Shown here: positions 42,894-51,681 of the stretch, in pieces
How the letters are laid out: each line of letters begins with the position of its first letter
How positions within the stretch are numbered: position 1 is the first letter of the stretch
Assembly: GCA_040367435.1 (NCBI GenBank)
Contig: BAABWY010000009.1
Coordinates: 1-64,000 of the forward strand
Direction: 5' to 3'
Source of the DNA: Hyphomicrobiales bacterium 4NK60-0047b
GTDB taxonomy: Bacteria > Pseudomonadota > Alphaproteobacteria > Rhizobiales > HXMU1428-3
Length of the DNA: 64,000 nt
The notes under the pieces: model-generated
Seen by the model: only the letters and a program-made list of their open reading frames with translations
Told to the model about the DNA's origin: nothing
Database searches by the model: none
Position numbers and translations under genes: made by a program

Positions 42894-43101
42894 GCGCTTT
42901 AGGTTGCCCACTTGCAACCGCGCTATTTAGTTGCGCTTTAGGTCGCCCACTTGCAACCGCGCTATTTAGTTGTGCTTTAGGTTGCATTTTTTGTGGTGTT
43001 TCAGATGCCCGCATAGCATCCGCACTTTTTGTGGTGTTTCAGATGCCCACATAGCATCCGCACTTTTTGTGGTGCTTTAGATGCCCACATAGCATCCGCA
43101 C
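42894..43101 (+). repeat. Palindromic repeat array B: both subfamilies side by side
   Basis: Six units at about 39-bp spacing. Units at 42894 and 42933 are of the GCGC-GTTGC/GCAAC type, 42972 is a cut-off unit, and 42996, 43034 and 43072 are of the GTGC-GATGC/GCATC type. All have the same orientation (bulge TTTA/TTCA on the left arm). Each is a near-perfect hairpin of 9-10 pairs with a 6-7 base loop. It occupies the sufE promoter side. Unit and period are too uniform and too short for a CRISPR array. Confidence 0.9.
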
Positions 43102-43210
43102 GTACAAGCACGCTATCAAAATCACTCCCCACTTTTAAGTGACAAGCTCTAATTTTGCTACAAAATAATTTTTGCGATGACGATGATTTTATTAGGGGCT
43201 TAAAAAAGGG

Positions 43211-43314
43211 AAGGCACGCACATAAACAGATAAGGGCAGGGATATCCATTTTAGTGCGTGCCTTGGTTGCGTCACCCTGTCATTTAGGGGGGCGTCAGGG
43301 TGGCGGTAGGTGAC
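43211..43314. other. Structured non-coding element (two inverted repeats)
   Basis: AAGGCACGCAC (43211-43221) and GTGCGTGCCTT (43254-43264) are an exact 11-bp inverted repeat. Immediately after, GTCACCCTG (43271) pairs with CAGGGTGGC (43296) and GTCACC with GGTGAC (43309-43314). It lies between sufE/array B and the DUF5330 gene. It may be a small RNA, tandem terminators or another repeat element; it does not match tmRNA, SRP or 6S RNA that I know. Confidence 0.4.
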
Positions 43315-43384
43315 TTTTAAATTTGGCTAATCTCTTTACCTGCTGATTAACCTATTGAATTTTCAACTTAACTCCGCTGACTGG

Positions 43385-43801
43385 TTATTTAGAAGCAACT
43401 CTCCACTCAGGCTCCATATCAGCAGCATTTAGCGTATTTTGGCTTTCTATTTTTGACGAAATTTTTGTATTTTTAGACTGTTTTTCTAAACTTCCGGTAC
43501 GCCATTCTTCAGTTTTGGCTTCTGATTTTGGGCTAAAGGCCGGTTTATAGTCTTTTTGGCTGGTTTCTTTCATGTCTTTGGCGACAGCTACGACGATATT
43601 ATATCCGTATTCCGCCTTATATTTGATAGAGCGCCAGGCTTCCTGGCTTATGTTGCATATATCTACATTGCGATTGCAAAATTGGCTCATATCACGAAAT
43701 GCATATTTTGTTGCGCCCACAACATTTGCTGAATTGTTATTTCCAAGGGGAACCAGCAAGATTACCAGTGATACCCAGAAGAAAGTGCGAATTAAAAACA
43801 T
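43385..43801 (-). CDS. DUF5330 exported protein
   Basis: 138 residues. A signal peptide or anchor (about 5-22) is followed by the DUF5330 core 'AVVGATKYAFRDMSQFCNRNVDICN'-like segment (two Cys that may form a disulfide) and 'AWRSIKYKAEYGYNIV', then a long polar tail with two 'EWR' phrases. The family is confined to Hyphomicrobiales and has no known function. Confidence 0.8.
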   Translation of the reverse strand: MFLIRTFFWVSLVILLVPLGNNNSANVVGATKYAFRDMSQFCNRNVDICNISQEAWRSIKYKAEYGYNIVVAVAKDMKETSQKDYKPAFSPKSEAKTEEWRTGSLEKQSKNTKISSKIESQNTLNAADMEPEWRVASK

Positions 43802-44180
43802 TTGTTATTCCCTGCTAAAGTGTTTTGTTCGATGAATAGACACTAACAAAGAAGTTCAAATAAATAATCAAAACTCACAGGCAAATTAAATGCAAATTTA
43901 AAGTGCAATTGAATGTATTTATATTATAAATCCACTAAAATTTTAATCTAATTTTCCATAAAACCAATAAATACTTACCTTTAAAATTTTAAATAAATTT
44001 TATTCAATTTATTACTATATTTTTTCAACCAAATACTACAATCCTCGTTTTTCACTTCCACCTAAAATTTTTCATAGCTCTTATTCTCTAGACAATTTTA
44101 TTAGAATTTTATCTTTCATTAATCTGAAATGCCCATAATCGATTTCTATATTAGTATTTTAAGGTGCAGACCGCGCATTT
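43802..44180. other. AT-rich divergent promoter region
   Basis: 379 bp between the DUF5330 gene and the DivJ-type kinase gene, very AT-rich, with no gene or palindromic repeat. Near matches to CtrA boxes occur (TTAA pairs with 4- or 8-base spacers) but none has the 7-base spacer. Confidence 0.4.
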
Positions 44181-46040
44181 ATGTTGAGAAAAATAAATCA
44201 TTTTAGCCAGGAGATGGCCTCTCTTATCTCCTCAAGGGTTGAGGGATACTACCATCCGTCAGCTCATAAAAATACTTTGTCTCTGCACAGACATAAATCT
44301 TTTATACAATCTCACCTTATGGGCGGCCTCGTCGCCATCCTTTTGTACCCTATCTATTTATACCGCACCGGCATACCGGGTTTTCTAGATATTCTTGTGC
44401 TAGTTTGGTTTCTTTCACCGGTTGTGACTGTTTATTACCTTTGCCGGACTGGGAATTTGGCCATAGCGCATATGATTTCCGCAATAAATCTAACCATTTT
44501 TGTAACTGTCGGTGCTGTGCTAACAGGTGGCATTCATTCTTTTCTTATTGCCTGGATGGTAATTGTGCCCCTAGAGGCGGCTCTTTCAGGGCATAAAAAG
44601 GTTATCTTTATTGCCTCATCTGTCGCTGTGGTTGCTCTTTTGGGGTTATATATTGGTAGTAGCGCTGGCCTTTTTATCGCAACACGCCAATTTGGATTTA
44701 GCCAAGAGGCTCTTTTTCTATTTGGATTGTTTTCGGCCTGCACTTATGGAAGCGCCATTGCTATGACAGTACAAAAAGCTCATGAAGAATCTGAAAATTC
44801 AATTCGTGAGAGTGAGCAAAAATATCGCTTAATGGCGAACAATTCCACAGATATGATCAGTGTTCACGACCATAAAGGCATGGTCACGTTTGCGTCACCA
44901 ATAGCTGAACAGCTTTTCAATACCGAGGCAGAACATTTGCTTCAAGGCGGCTTATTAGAAAGAATACATATTTCTGATCGACCTATTTACATGACGGCTC
45001 TTTCTAATTGCAGGTCTTCAGAACAAGCCATCAGCGCTGAATTTAGAGTTAGACGCGCTACAAATTCCAATTCTCAGGCTCCAGATTATATCTGGCTAGA
45101 GATGAGATGCAAAAGAGTTGGGCCCGCGAATGATGAAGATCATCATATTATTGCGGTCACTCGAGATATCTCAGTTAGCAAAACACAGGAGCTTGCACTC
45201 CTTAAAGCAAGGGATGAAGCTGAAACCGCCAACATTGCAAAGACCCGTTTTCTTGCCAATATGAGCCATGAATTACGCACTCCTTTGAATGCAATCATTG
45301 GCTTTTCTGATGTTTTGAACATGGAACTCTATGGCAAGCTGGGCAATGATAAATATGCTGACTACTCTCGCCTCATCAATGATGCTGGTGAACATCTCCT
45401 AAGCATTGTGAATAATATTTTGGACATGTCTAAGATTGAAGTTGGCAAATTCTCCATCACTCCTGAAGCTTTTGAGCTCAACTCTCTTGTTGATACATGT
45501 TGCGACATGATGGAGCCTGAAGCAAATGATGCCTCTGTTCAAATCATAAAAGAATTTGACATTGACGAGCTGGATATTGTTGCTGACAGCCGTGCGGTCA
45601 AGCAAATGATGATCAACTTACTATCAAACGCCATCAAATTTAGTCCTGTTGATAAAAAAATCATCGTTAGAGTAGCAACTCAGGGTCAATCAACCACTTT
45701 AGAAGTGATTGATCAGGGAATTGGCATTTCTCATAATGATTTACCAAAACTTTGCAATCCATTTGTTCAAGCTGATAATTCCTACAAACGGCAACATGAA
45801 GGTGTTGGGCTTGGGTTATCTGTTGTTAAGGGACTTGCTAACCTGCATGGCGGCAACCTGACGATTGATAGTACACTTGGAATTGGAACCACGGCACGTA
45901 TTGAACTTCCGCTTGAAGCAAGCATTAATGAGAATTCGCCAACTGAAGTTGTTCAAAAAATTGATGAATACGAGGCCTGTATCATTCCGTTCAACGAGAC
46001 AACACAAACACTCAAAAAGGCTGGGCAAGCAAATAACTAA
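44181..46040 (+). CDS. divJ: DivJ/PleC-type membrane sensor histidine kinase
   Basis: 619 residues. Five to six membrane helices (about 48-195; including 'VPLEAALSGHKKV', typical of rhizobial DivJ), a PAS domain (about 210-330), HisKA with the phosphorylated His363 in 'NMSHELRTPLNAIIGFSDVL', and an HATPase domain ('MMINLLSNAIKFSP', 'DQGIGISHNDLPKL', 'GVGLGLSVV'). DivJ and PleC set the phosphorylation of DivK, which acts on CtrA through CckA and ChpT; ctrA and chpT are in this window. DivJ is preferred over PleC because of the multi-helix sensor. Confidence in the exact paralogue is moderate. Confidence 0.7.
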   Translation: MLRKINHFSQEMASLISSRVEGYYHPSAHKNTLSLHRHKSFIQSHLMGGLVAILLYPIYLYRTGIPGFLDILVLVWFLSPVVTVYYLCRTGNLAIAHMISAINLTIFVTVGAVLTGGIHSFLIAWMVIVPLEAALSGHKKVIFIASSVAVVALLGLYIGSSAGLFIATRQFGFSQEALFLFGLFSACTYGSAIAMTVQKAHEESENSIRESEQKYRLMANNSTDMISVHDHKGMVTFASPIAEQLFNTEAEHLLQGGLLERIHISDRPIYMTALSNCRSSEQAISAEFRVRRATNSNSQAPDYIWLEMRCKRVGPANDEDHHIIAVTRDISVSKTQELALLKARDEAETANIAKTRFLANMSHELRTPLNAIIGFSDVLNMELYGKLGNDKYADYSRLINDAGEHLLSIVNNILDMSKIEVGKFSITPEAFELNSLVDTCCDMMEPEANDASVQIIKEFDIDELDIVADSRAVKQMMINLLSNAIKFSPVDKKIIVRVATQGQSTTLEVIDQGIGISHNDLPKLCNPFVQADNSYKRQHEGVGLGLSVVKGLANLHGGNLTIDSTLGIGTTARIELPLEASINENSPTEVVQKIDEYEACIIPFNETTQTLKKAGQANN

Positions 46041-46249
46041 ACTTCTGCCGCTAAAACATAATTTATTTTCATCTATATAACAGAGCCTTAACAAGGACTT
46101 ACCTTGATAATTCATATTTTCCTTATCTCATTAACCGGCTCTTTACCTTCATATCCAATACTATTGTAAGAGGAATGTTTTTTTCTTTATGTCATTACCT
46201 TTAGTTTAAGAAAATTCCTTTGTTTAGTGAACAGTAGTTGATAGTTAAG

Positions 46250-46981
46250 ATGAAACCAGTATATGCCAGACTTGCAGTTTTAAGCTTTTTGATGCTTTTT
46301 AGCGCGATTTCAGTGAACGCGCTTTTTATGCAAGACGGCCGTGTTTCTCAGCATGCCGATAAAAAATACCACTCTAAAGTGACTGTTCAAGTTGAGAAGC
46401 CAGCTCCTAAGGATGTGGAACACGTTGCTTCTGTCTCACTGAAGAAAAAAGCTCCCTTACCTATTAAAGAGAAATCAAAACCTCGTACCATTGGTGACAT
46501 GCTCAAAAATCTTGTTGAGACACCTGAACCTCAAGTTGAGAGTGATAATGTTGTTGCCTTGATACAAGATGGTTTGGTGAAGCTCGGTTATCATCCAGGG
46601 ACACCGGATGGTATTGCTGGCCCAACCACTCGCGCTGCTATTATGGCTTATGAATTTGATAGAGGTCTTACTCAGACCGGAATTGCTGACGCAGAAATCT
46701 TAGAAGTAATTCGAGGGTCCAAGCGCCGTCCAGAGCGAGCAACTAAGGCCAAGATTTTAGCAAAAAACTCACAAGAGTTGGTGTCTGCGCTGCAAAAAGC
46801 TTTGACAAAACTTGGTTACAACACCGGTTCAGTTGATGGTGTTATTGGCCCTTTAACTCGCAAAAGAATACGCAGCTTCGAACGCGACCAGAGAATGGAT
46901 GTTACGGGCCGTATCTCTGGGAAATTAATCAACGCGATTAATAAAGCACGAGGCCGCCCTCTTTTACTTGCTAGCATTTGA
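46250..46981 (+). CDS. Exported protein with two peptidoglycan-binding domains
   Basis: 243 residues. N-terminal signal or anchor (about 5-25), a basic Pro/Lys-rich linker, and two PG_binding_1 repeats: 'VALIQDGLVKLGYHPGTPDGIAGPTTRAAIMAYEFDRGL' and 'VSALQKALTKLGYNTGSVDGVIGPLTRKRIRSFERDQ' (each split by the family's DGxxGPxT motif). No catalytic domain. The ATG at 46250 is preferred to a TTG four codons earlier. Confidence 0.82.
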   Translation: MKPVYARLAVLSFLMLFSAISVNALFMQDGRVSQHADKKYHSKVTVQVEKPAPKDVEHVASVSLKKKAPLPIKEKSKPRTIGDMLKNLVETPEPQVESDNVVALIQDGLVKLGYHPGTPDGIAGPTTRAAIMAYEFDRGLTQTGIADAEILEVIRGSKRRPERATKAKILAKNSQELVSALQKALTKLGYNTGSVDGVIGPLTRKRIRSFERDQRMDVTGRISGKLINAINKARGRPLLLASI

Positions 46982-47002
46982 CATTAATCCTTTCTGTTTT
47001 TC

Positions 47003-47050
47003 TCTCGCGGCTATTTTTTTGTGCTTCGGATGCTCACTACACATCCGCAC
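47003..47050 (+). repeat. Single palindromic repeat D with leader
   Basis: The leader variant TCTCGCGGCT (47003-47012) and a T-run precede one 30-bp unit at 47021-47050: GTGC/GCAC outer arms, GGATGC…CATCC inner arms, loop TCACTACA. It is the same orientation as all other copies and may serve as a terminator for the peptidoglycan-binding protein gene. Confidence 0.8.
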
Positions 47051-47123
47051 TTTATAATGGATTATCAATTTACTTTTTCTTATATTGAATGTTCATAAAT
47101 AACTCTCACATCAGGTTTTCTGC

Positions 47124-47504
47124 ATGCGTCTTCATTCTCATATTTGGGTTTCTGCTTTTATTCGCCTAGTTAATAATGGTGGTGCGAGTGCTGTTTTGAC
47201 CCAGCGCGGCGAGGCAACAGCGGGAGCTATATATATTAAAGTTGCCCTTTTAGATAGAACCGCACTGCTTTATAGCCCTGCCCCTCTGTTTCTGATGGAA
47301 GAAGCACAGAAAACAAAAAGTGAAAACACTCAGGATATTGATCGTTGTTGGCATTCTGAATTTGGTATAAATCCTCAAGATGAGTTTGAAATTGACCAGT
47401 TTCTGCGCCAGCAGACCCAATATGACCCTGATATCTGGGTTATTGAGATTGAAGACCGTGAGGGGCGTCATTTTTTAGATAACCAACTCATCGACACAAA
47501 TTAG
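47124..47504 (+). CDS. DUF1491 family protein
   Basis: 126 residues. 'RLHSHIWVSAFIRLVNNGGASAVLTQRGEATAGAIYIKV' opening and the 'DPDIWVIEIEDREGRHFLD' close are those of DUF1491, a compact cytoplasmic protein family of alphaproteobacteria with no known role. It is followed by a 235-bp gap before the cupin-like gene. Confidence 0.85.
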   Translation: MRLHSHIWVSAFIRLVNNGGASAVLTQRGEATAGAIYIKVALLDRTALLYSPAPLFLMEEAQKTKSENTQDIDRCWHSEFGINPQDEFEIDQFLRQQTQYDPDIWVIEIEDREGRHFLDNQLIDTN

Positions 47505-47739
47505 GCTCAATTAACGTATTGATAAGTATATTTTTAAATAAGCCGATTAAATCTTCTTATTTGCATTTTTAAAAATAAAAAATACACTTTTTTGACTTAT
47601 CCTTTGTTTGGAAATTTAATAATGGTGTAAAAACACACACATTTTGACTTATTGTTTTGCATGAAACTCCTAAGTTAACCTTGTAAGTAAAGCTGGGTGT
47701 AAGACACATGCTTTTTGTAATTTTATTGGTGAGTAAAAA

Positions 47740-48687
47740 ATGAGTAAAATAATTGACGCTAGCGATCAAGCTATTCGAGATTTTGGAAAAAGCACTTCAG
47801 TTTTTAATCATGACTTTGCGTCATCTGGGTTATTTACTGATGAAAAACTTGCTGAATTAATTGAGCGCTACCCACGTGAATATTATATGATCAACACTAT
47901 GACAGCTCAGGGAGATAAGCCTGAATGGCGCTCAGGTGAGATCAATAATGTTTCTGGTGACAAGGTTTTACAAGCCCTCACTGAAGGACGTATTTGGTTA
48001 GCCCTTCGCCGGTTTGATGTGGTGTGCCCAGAATATGATGATTTGGTTCATCAGGCTTTTTCTGAAATGGAAGGCTTACAGCCTGGACTTAAAACCTTCA
48101 AACACAATAGCTCTATGTTGATTTCTAGCCCGGGAGCTCGTGTACTTTATCATGCTGACATTCCTTATGTGTGCTTGTTCCATGTGCGTGGGAGGAAGAA
48201 ACTTTGGCTTTATGATGCTGACAATAAAGAGCATCTACCTGACCAAACTTTAGAAGGCGTTATCTTACGCGAAACGGAAGAAGAAGTTGCTTATAAAGAA
48301 GCTTGGGACAAGGATGCATCTGAAATTGTTCTTGAGCCTGGCACCGCTCTCTCCTGGCAGCTTAATGCACCGCACCGCGTTGATAATCTCGACGGTTTGA
48401 ACGTTTCGATCACAACAGATTATTTTACACCTCATGCGCAAAAGAAATATGGTGTCTATTATACAAATGGTATCATGCGCCGGAAACTTGGCATGTCTCC
48501 AAAATCAACAGAGGCTAATGGTTTAGGAGCTATGGCGAAATGTGCTGCAGCTCTTGCAATCAAGAAATCAAAAATTGTAAAAGTGAAAGAACGCACAATG
48601 ATGAGCACATTCACTCTTGATCCCGACAATATTGGTCAGATTATTGACCTGCCGGAAAATCAACGCACTGAAATCGTGCAGATGTAA
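47740..48687 (+). CDS. JmjC/cupin-fold protein, possible Fe(II)/2-oxoglutarate oxygenase
   Basis: 315 residues. The central barrel has 'VLYHADIPYVCLFHVRGRKKLWLYD', with an HxD pair, and a later His in 'LNAPHRVDNLDGLNVSI', the usual HxD…H iron facial triad of JmjC-like hydroxylases. 'LEPGTALSWQL' lies just before the distal His. It could hydroxylate a protein or small molecule. No signal peptide. A terminator follows. Function not otherwise assignable. Confidence 0.65.
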   Translation: MSKIIDASDQAIRDFGKSTSVFNHDFASSGLFTDEKLAELIERYPREYYMINTMTAQGDKPEWRSGEINNVSGDKVLQALTEGRIWLALRRFDVVCPEYDDLVHQAFSEMEGLQPGLKTFKHNSSMLISSPGARVLYHADIPYVCLFHVRGRKKLWLYDADNKEHLPDQTLEGVILRETEEEVAYKEAWDKDASEIVLEPGTALSWQLNAPHRVDNLDGLNVSITTDYFTPHAQKKYGVYYTNGIMRRKLGMSPKSTEANGLGAMAKCAAALAIKKSKIVKVKERTMMSTFTLDPDNIGQIIDLPENQRTEIVQM

Positions 48688-48712
48688 TTTCTTTTGAAAT
48701 TACTATATTTTT

Positions 48713-48743
48713 AAAGCGATGGCTGCGAGGCTGTCGCTTTTTT
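48713..48743 (+). terminator. Terminator after the JmjC/cupin gene
   Basis: Stem AAGCGA…TCGCTT with an internal GC pair segment, followed by six T residues, 26 bp after the stop codon. Imperfect but well placed. Confidence 0.75.
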
Positions 48744-48756
48744 ATTGCTTATTTTC

Positions 48757-48888
48757 TCTCACGGCTTTTCTTTTTAGTGGCGCTTCAGTTGCCCACTAGT
48801 AACCGCGCTTTTTTGTTTGCGCTTTAGGTTACTCACCAGCAACCGCGCTTTTTTGTTTGCGCTTTAGGTTGCCCACTAGCAACCGCGC
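48757..48888 (+). repeat. Palindromic repeat array E (leader and three GTTGC-type units)
   Basis: TCTCACGGCT (48757-48766) precedes three units at 48780, 48819 and 48859, spaced 39-40 bp, with GCGC/GCGC outer arms and GGTTGC/GCAACC inner arms. The third unit ends at the stop codon of the convergent lipoprotein gene (TAG complement at 48888-48890), so the repeat edge supplies or fixes that gene's end. Confidence 0.9.
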
Positions 48889-49454
48889 TATTTCCTTACC
48901 GGAAGAGTGATTTTTTCTATTTTTTTGATGACATTTTTTTCTGGATTTTCTTTTTGTTTTTCTGCGGCATGGTCTGTGCAACTTTTTTCACCTTTTATCC
49001 AGTTTCGAATATCTCTTGTGACATTCTCTTCGTTCTGCGGTGTTAAGTGCCGGTTATCCAAGCGCACTTCTGTTCCGTTTGAGTGAGGTTTTAGGTGAAC
49101 TGAGAAAATACGTGGGCCCCGCTTTGGAGGAACAGCTGGTTTGTGTATGAATATATCTGCTTTTTTCTCAGAGCCATCAGCTTTGTTTCTAGCAAAAAAC
49201 TGAGCCTTTCCTAAGGGTGAACCATCAACCAGCCAACATTGACGCAACCCCAGCGCAATACGGCTATAAATTGTGATGTAATTCCCTTTGACAACTTCTC
49301 CGTTTAAAGAAGAGGTTAAGTCCGTACTTACTGACGGAACTTTCACTGATGAAATATCAACTTCAGGGATTTCAATGGGGTTTTTGGCGCAAGCGGCACA
49401 TGAGAGGAGCACTGCTCCTGCGATCACTCCTCTTTTTTTTAAACTCTTGCACAT
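48888..49454 (-). CDS. Putative lipoprotein of unknown function
   Basis: 188 residues. Lipobox-like 'VLLSC' (Cys at about 19) after a basic start indicates a lipoprotein; a second Cys follows at 22. The rest includes 'VVKGNYITIYSRIALGLRQCWLVDGSPLGKAQFFA' and a Lys/Glu-rich tail ('EKQKENPEKNVIKKIEKI'). The Cys in 'LRQCWL' and later 'KSCTDH' may pair. The stop codon touches repeat array E, so the natural C-terminus may have been changed. No family recognised. Confidence 0.68.
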   Translation of the reverse strand: MCKSLKKRGVIAGAVLLSCAACAKNPIEIPEVDISSVKVPSVSTDLTSSLNGEVVKGNYITIYSRIALGLRQCWLVDGSPLGKAQFFARNKADGSEKKADIFIHKPAVPPKRGPRIFSVHLKPHSNGTEVRLDNRHLTPQNEENVTRDIRNWIKGEKSCTDHAAEKQKENPEKNVIKKIEKITLPVRK

Positions 49455-49527
49455 AAGAAACCTCTGAACTTACTTGAGCTTTCTATTTTGCATTCAATAC
49501 AAGAATATAACAAGGTGGATTATTTTG

Positions 49528-49654
49528 TCTCACGGCTTTTTTGCTGTGTTTCAGATGCTCACTCTTTTAGCGCTCCTTTAGGTTGCCTACCAGCAACCGT
49601 CGCGGCAATCGCGCTTTTCTTTGCTGCGCTTCAGTTGCCCACCAGCAACCGCGC
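49528..49654 (+). repeat. Palindromic repeat cluster F
   Basis: TCTCACGGCT (49528-49537) is followed by a cut-off GATGC unit (49546-49566), a GTTGC unit with extra sequence (about 49570-49614) and a complete GTTGC unit (49626-49654). As in array A and the CXXCW gene, a GTTGC-type hairpin starts within the loop of a GATGC-type one. Confidence 0.82.
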
Positions 49655-49694
49655 TATTCTAAAACTTTTGATTTAATGCTTCAGTCCATAAAAA

Positions 49695-49725
49695 CAAAAA
49701 CGCAGCTTTTTCAGCTGCGTTTTGT
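49695..49725 (-). terminator. Rho-independent terminator after fliJ
   Basis: Perfect stem ACGCAGCT / AGCTGCGT with flanking A-run and T-run, so it works on both strands. It lies 64 bp after the fliJ stop codon and separates the flagellar operon from repeat cluster F. Confidence 0.85.
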
Positions 49726-49788
49726 AAATTTAAATCATCACGGCCTGTTTGATGAGTTTTCACGAAATATTCTTTAGTAAAGAGGTCT

Positions 49789-50205
49789 TTACCGAGTTAC
49801 AAGACGAGACATATTCTGAGCAAACTCATCTAGGCTGTTTTGCTCATTTCTTGCCGCTTTAACTCGTGTCCGAGCCATATCACGTTCTTCAAGAATTTCA
49901 ACATTCTTCAATGCTTTCATAGCATCTTGAAGTTCATCATTTGCCGCATCCATTTTTGCTTCAAGATCAGCGATCGAGATCATGAGATTATCACGTCTCT
50001 GTACAGCTGCTTTTGCAAATGTTGGATAAGCATAATGATTAATATCATCAACGCCGGCGCGTTGTTGTTCTGACAGAACCTGATTATCCAGATCATCTGC
50101 CATAGATTTAAAGTCGTTTATCATAGCCTCAATGGCAGCAACTTTTTGACGCTTTTCGTCTACGTCAAACTTGCGCAAACGAATAAGAGTTTCGCGAGAT
50201 TTCAT
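49789..50205 (-). CDS. fliJ: Flagellar export chaperone-escort protein FliJ
   Basis: 138 residues, almost wholly coiled coil ('RKFDVDEKRQKVAAIEAMINDFKSMADDL', 'AVQRRDNLMISIADLEAKMDAANDELQDAM'). Length and position right after fliI identify it as FliJ, which bridges the FliI ATPase ring and the FlhA gate. Sequence conservation in this family is low. Same operon as fliI, 75 bp apart. Confidence 0.88.
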   Translation of the reverse strand: MKSRETLIRLRKFDVDEKRQKVAAIEAMINDFKSMADDLDNQVLSEQQRAGVDDINHYAYPTFAKAAVQRRDNLMISIADLEAKMDAANDELQDAMKALKNVEILEERDMARTRVKAARNEQNSLDEFAQNMSRLVTR

Positions 50206-50280
50206 GTTCGATACCCTTTACACAATTCGAACCAATATAAAAAAATATCATACTGATTCATCATTAACATTTTGACAATT

Positions 50281-51639
50281 TCAACCTAAAATCTGAACTA
50301 ATTCTTCATAGCCAGCATTTAGTGATGTCGCTTCTGATTTACCTTGCTGCAAAAACTGTTCCAGCCTTTCGGTATAATCTATTGCAGCGTCTGTTTCTGG
50401 GTTAGAACCACGTCTATAGACACCCATACGGATGATTTCCTCCATATCATAGAAGGTGCTCATATATTGACGCGCTTTATAAATAGCGGGTCTGTATTGT
50501 TCTGGCACACATTCTGGCATAGTTCGGGAAATTGATTTTAAAACATTTATAGCCGGATAGCGTCCGCGTTCCGCAATGGAACGCTCCATAACTATATGTC
50601 CGTCCAAAATACCACGCACTGCATCAGAGACGGGTTCGTTATGATCATCACCTTCAACGAGCACTGTGAATAATCCTGTGATTGAGCCCTTATCCGTGCC
50701 TGGCCCGGCTCTCTCTAACAGCCTTGGTAATTCAGCAAAAACTGTTGGCGTGTAGCCTTTTGTTGCCGGCGGCTCACCAACCGAGAGACCGATTTCACGT
50801 CCAGCCATTGCAAAACGTGTAATACTATCAATCATGCACAGGACGCTGTGATCTTTATCCCTGAAATATTCAGCCAGGCTCATGGTCATGTAAGCCGCTT
50901 GCCGTCTCATTAACGCCGCTTCATCTGATGTGGCAACTACAACAACAGATCTTTTTAAACCTTCTTCACCGAGGTTGTCTTCAATAAATTCTTGTACTTC
51001 TCTACCACGTTCGCCGATGAGGCCAATTACAAAGACATCTGCGGAAGCATTTTTGGTTAGCATTGACATCAGGACAGACTTACCAACACCTGAGCCCGCA
51101 AATATACCTAACCGTTGCCCAATGCAGCAGGTAGCAAAACAGTTTAAAGCTTTCACACCAAGATCAAGTGGTTCGCCCACTCTATTCCTTTGGTTAGCCG
51201 GTGGAGGTGAGTTACGTAGGGGCACTGGGTCATCGCCAGTTTCTAACGGACCCTTCCCGTCTATTGGTTCACCTAATGCATTCACAACCCGGCCCAACCA
51301 GTTTTCAGATGGCGAAACATCATTGTTGCTTGAATGTAGGTGAGCTTTGGCTCCCATACTTATACCATCCAAGCTTCCATAAGGCATGGCCAATGCGACG
51401 CCTTCTTTAAAGCCGACTACCTCAACCATGATTGGGCTTGAGTGATCGCGTTCGATTTTCAAACGCGCACCAATTCCAAAAGCTGCTAATGGCCCGGCGA
51501 TTTCAATCATCACACCTTGAACAGCCTTCACACGACCATAAACTTTCTTGGTCTGGATGTTTGCTAATTCTTGTTTAAAGGCTTTCAAAAAGTGACCTCT
51601 TTTGTTGGCTGTGGGAGAATCAATCAATGGCTTTGACAA
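50281..51639 (-). CDS. fliI: Flagellum-specific ATPase FliI
   Basis: 452 residues. Walker A '[17 protein letters not shown]', '[13 protein letters not shown]', Walker B '[33 protein letters not shown]'-type segment, and '[21 protein letters not shown]' are those of FliI/YscN ATPases. It drives export of flagellar subunits. A full CtrA box lies 28 bp ahead of its ATG, so expression is probably cell-cycle controlled. Confidence 0.96.
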   Translation of the reverse strand: MSKPLIDSPTANKRGHFLKAFKQELANIQTKKVYGRVKAVQGVMIEIAGPLAAFGIGARLKIERDHSSPIMVEVVGFKEGVALAMPYGSLDGISMGAKAHLHSSNNDVSPSENWLGRVVNALGEPIDGKGPLETGDDPVPLRNSPPPANQRNRVGEPLDLGVKALNCFATCCIGQRLGIFAGSGVGKSVLMSMLTKNASADVFVIGLIGERGREVQEFIEDNLGEEGLKRSVVVVATSDEAALMRRQAAYMTMSLAEYFRDKDHSVLCMIDSITRFAMAGREIGLSVGEPPATKGYTPTVFAELPRLLERAGPGTDKGSITGLFTVLVEGDDHNEPVSDAVRGILDGHIVMERSIAERGRYPAINVLKSISRTMPECVPEQYRPAIYKARQYMSTFYDMEEIIRMGVYRRGSNPETDAAIDYTERLEQFLQQGKSEATSLNAGYEELVQILG

Positions 51640-51666
51640 ATCACTTTGACAATGGCACTCACGTTA

Positions 51667-51681
51667 TTAAGCATTCGTTAA
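51667..51681 (-). promoter_or_regulatory. CtrA-binding site upstream of fliI
   Basis: TTAA-GCATTCG-TTAA, an exact full CtrA consensus, 28-42 bp ahead of the fliI start codon, a location expected to overlap the -35 region of a CtrA-activated promoter. ctrA is transcribed divergently about 570 bp away, so autoregulation through the same region is also possible. Confidence 0.68.

Noticed and set aside
42862-43014. N-terminal extension of SufE
   Set aside because: The extension is translated palindromic repeat (repeated PKAQLNSAVASG); family alignment puts the start at 42861.
42894-43101. CRISPR array
   Set aside because: Units are 30-bp palindromes separated by 8-9 bases of near-constant sequence; there are no variable spacers and no cas genes.
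43001-43249. 82-codon minus-strand frame
   Set aside because: It is made of translated repeat units and hairpin DNA with no ribosome site.
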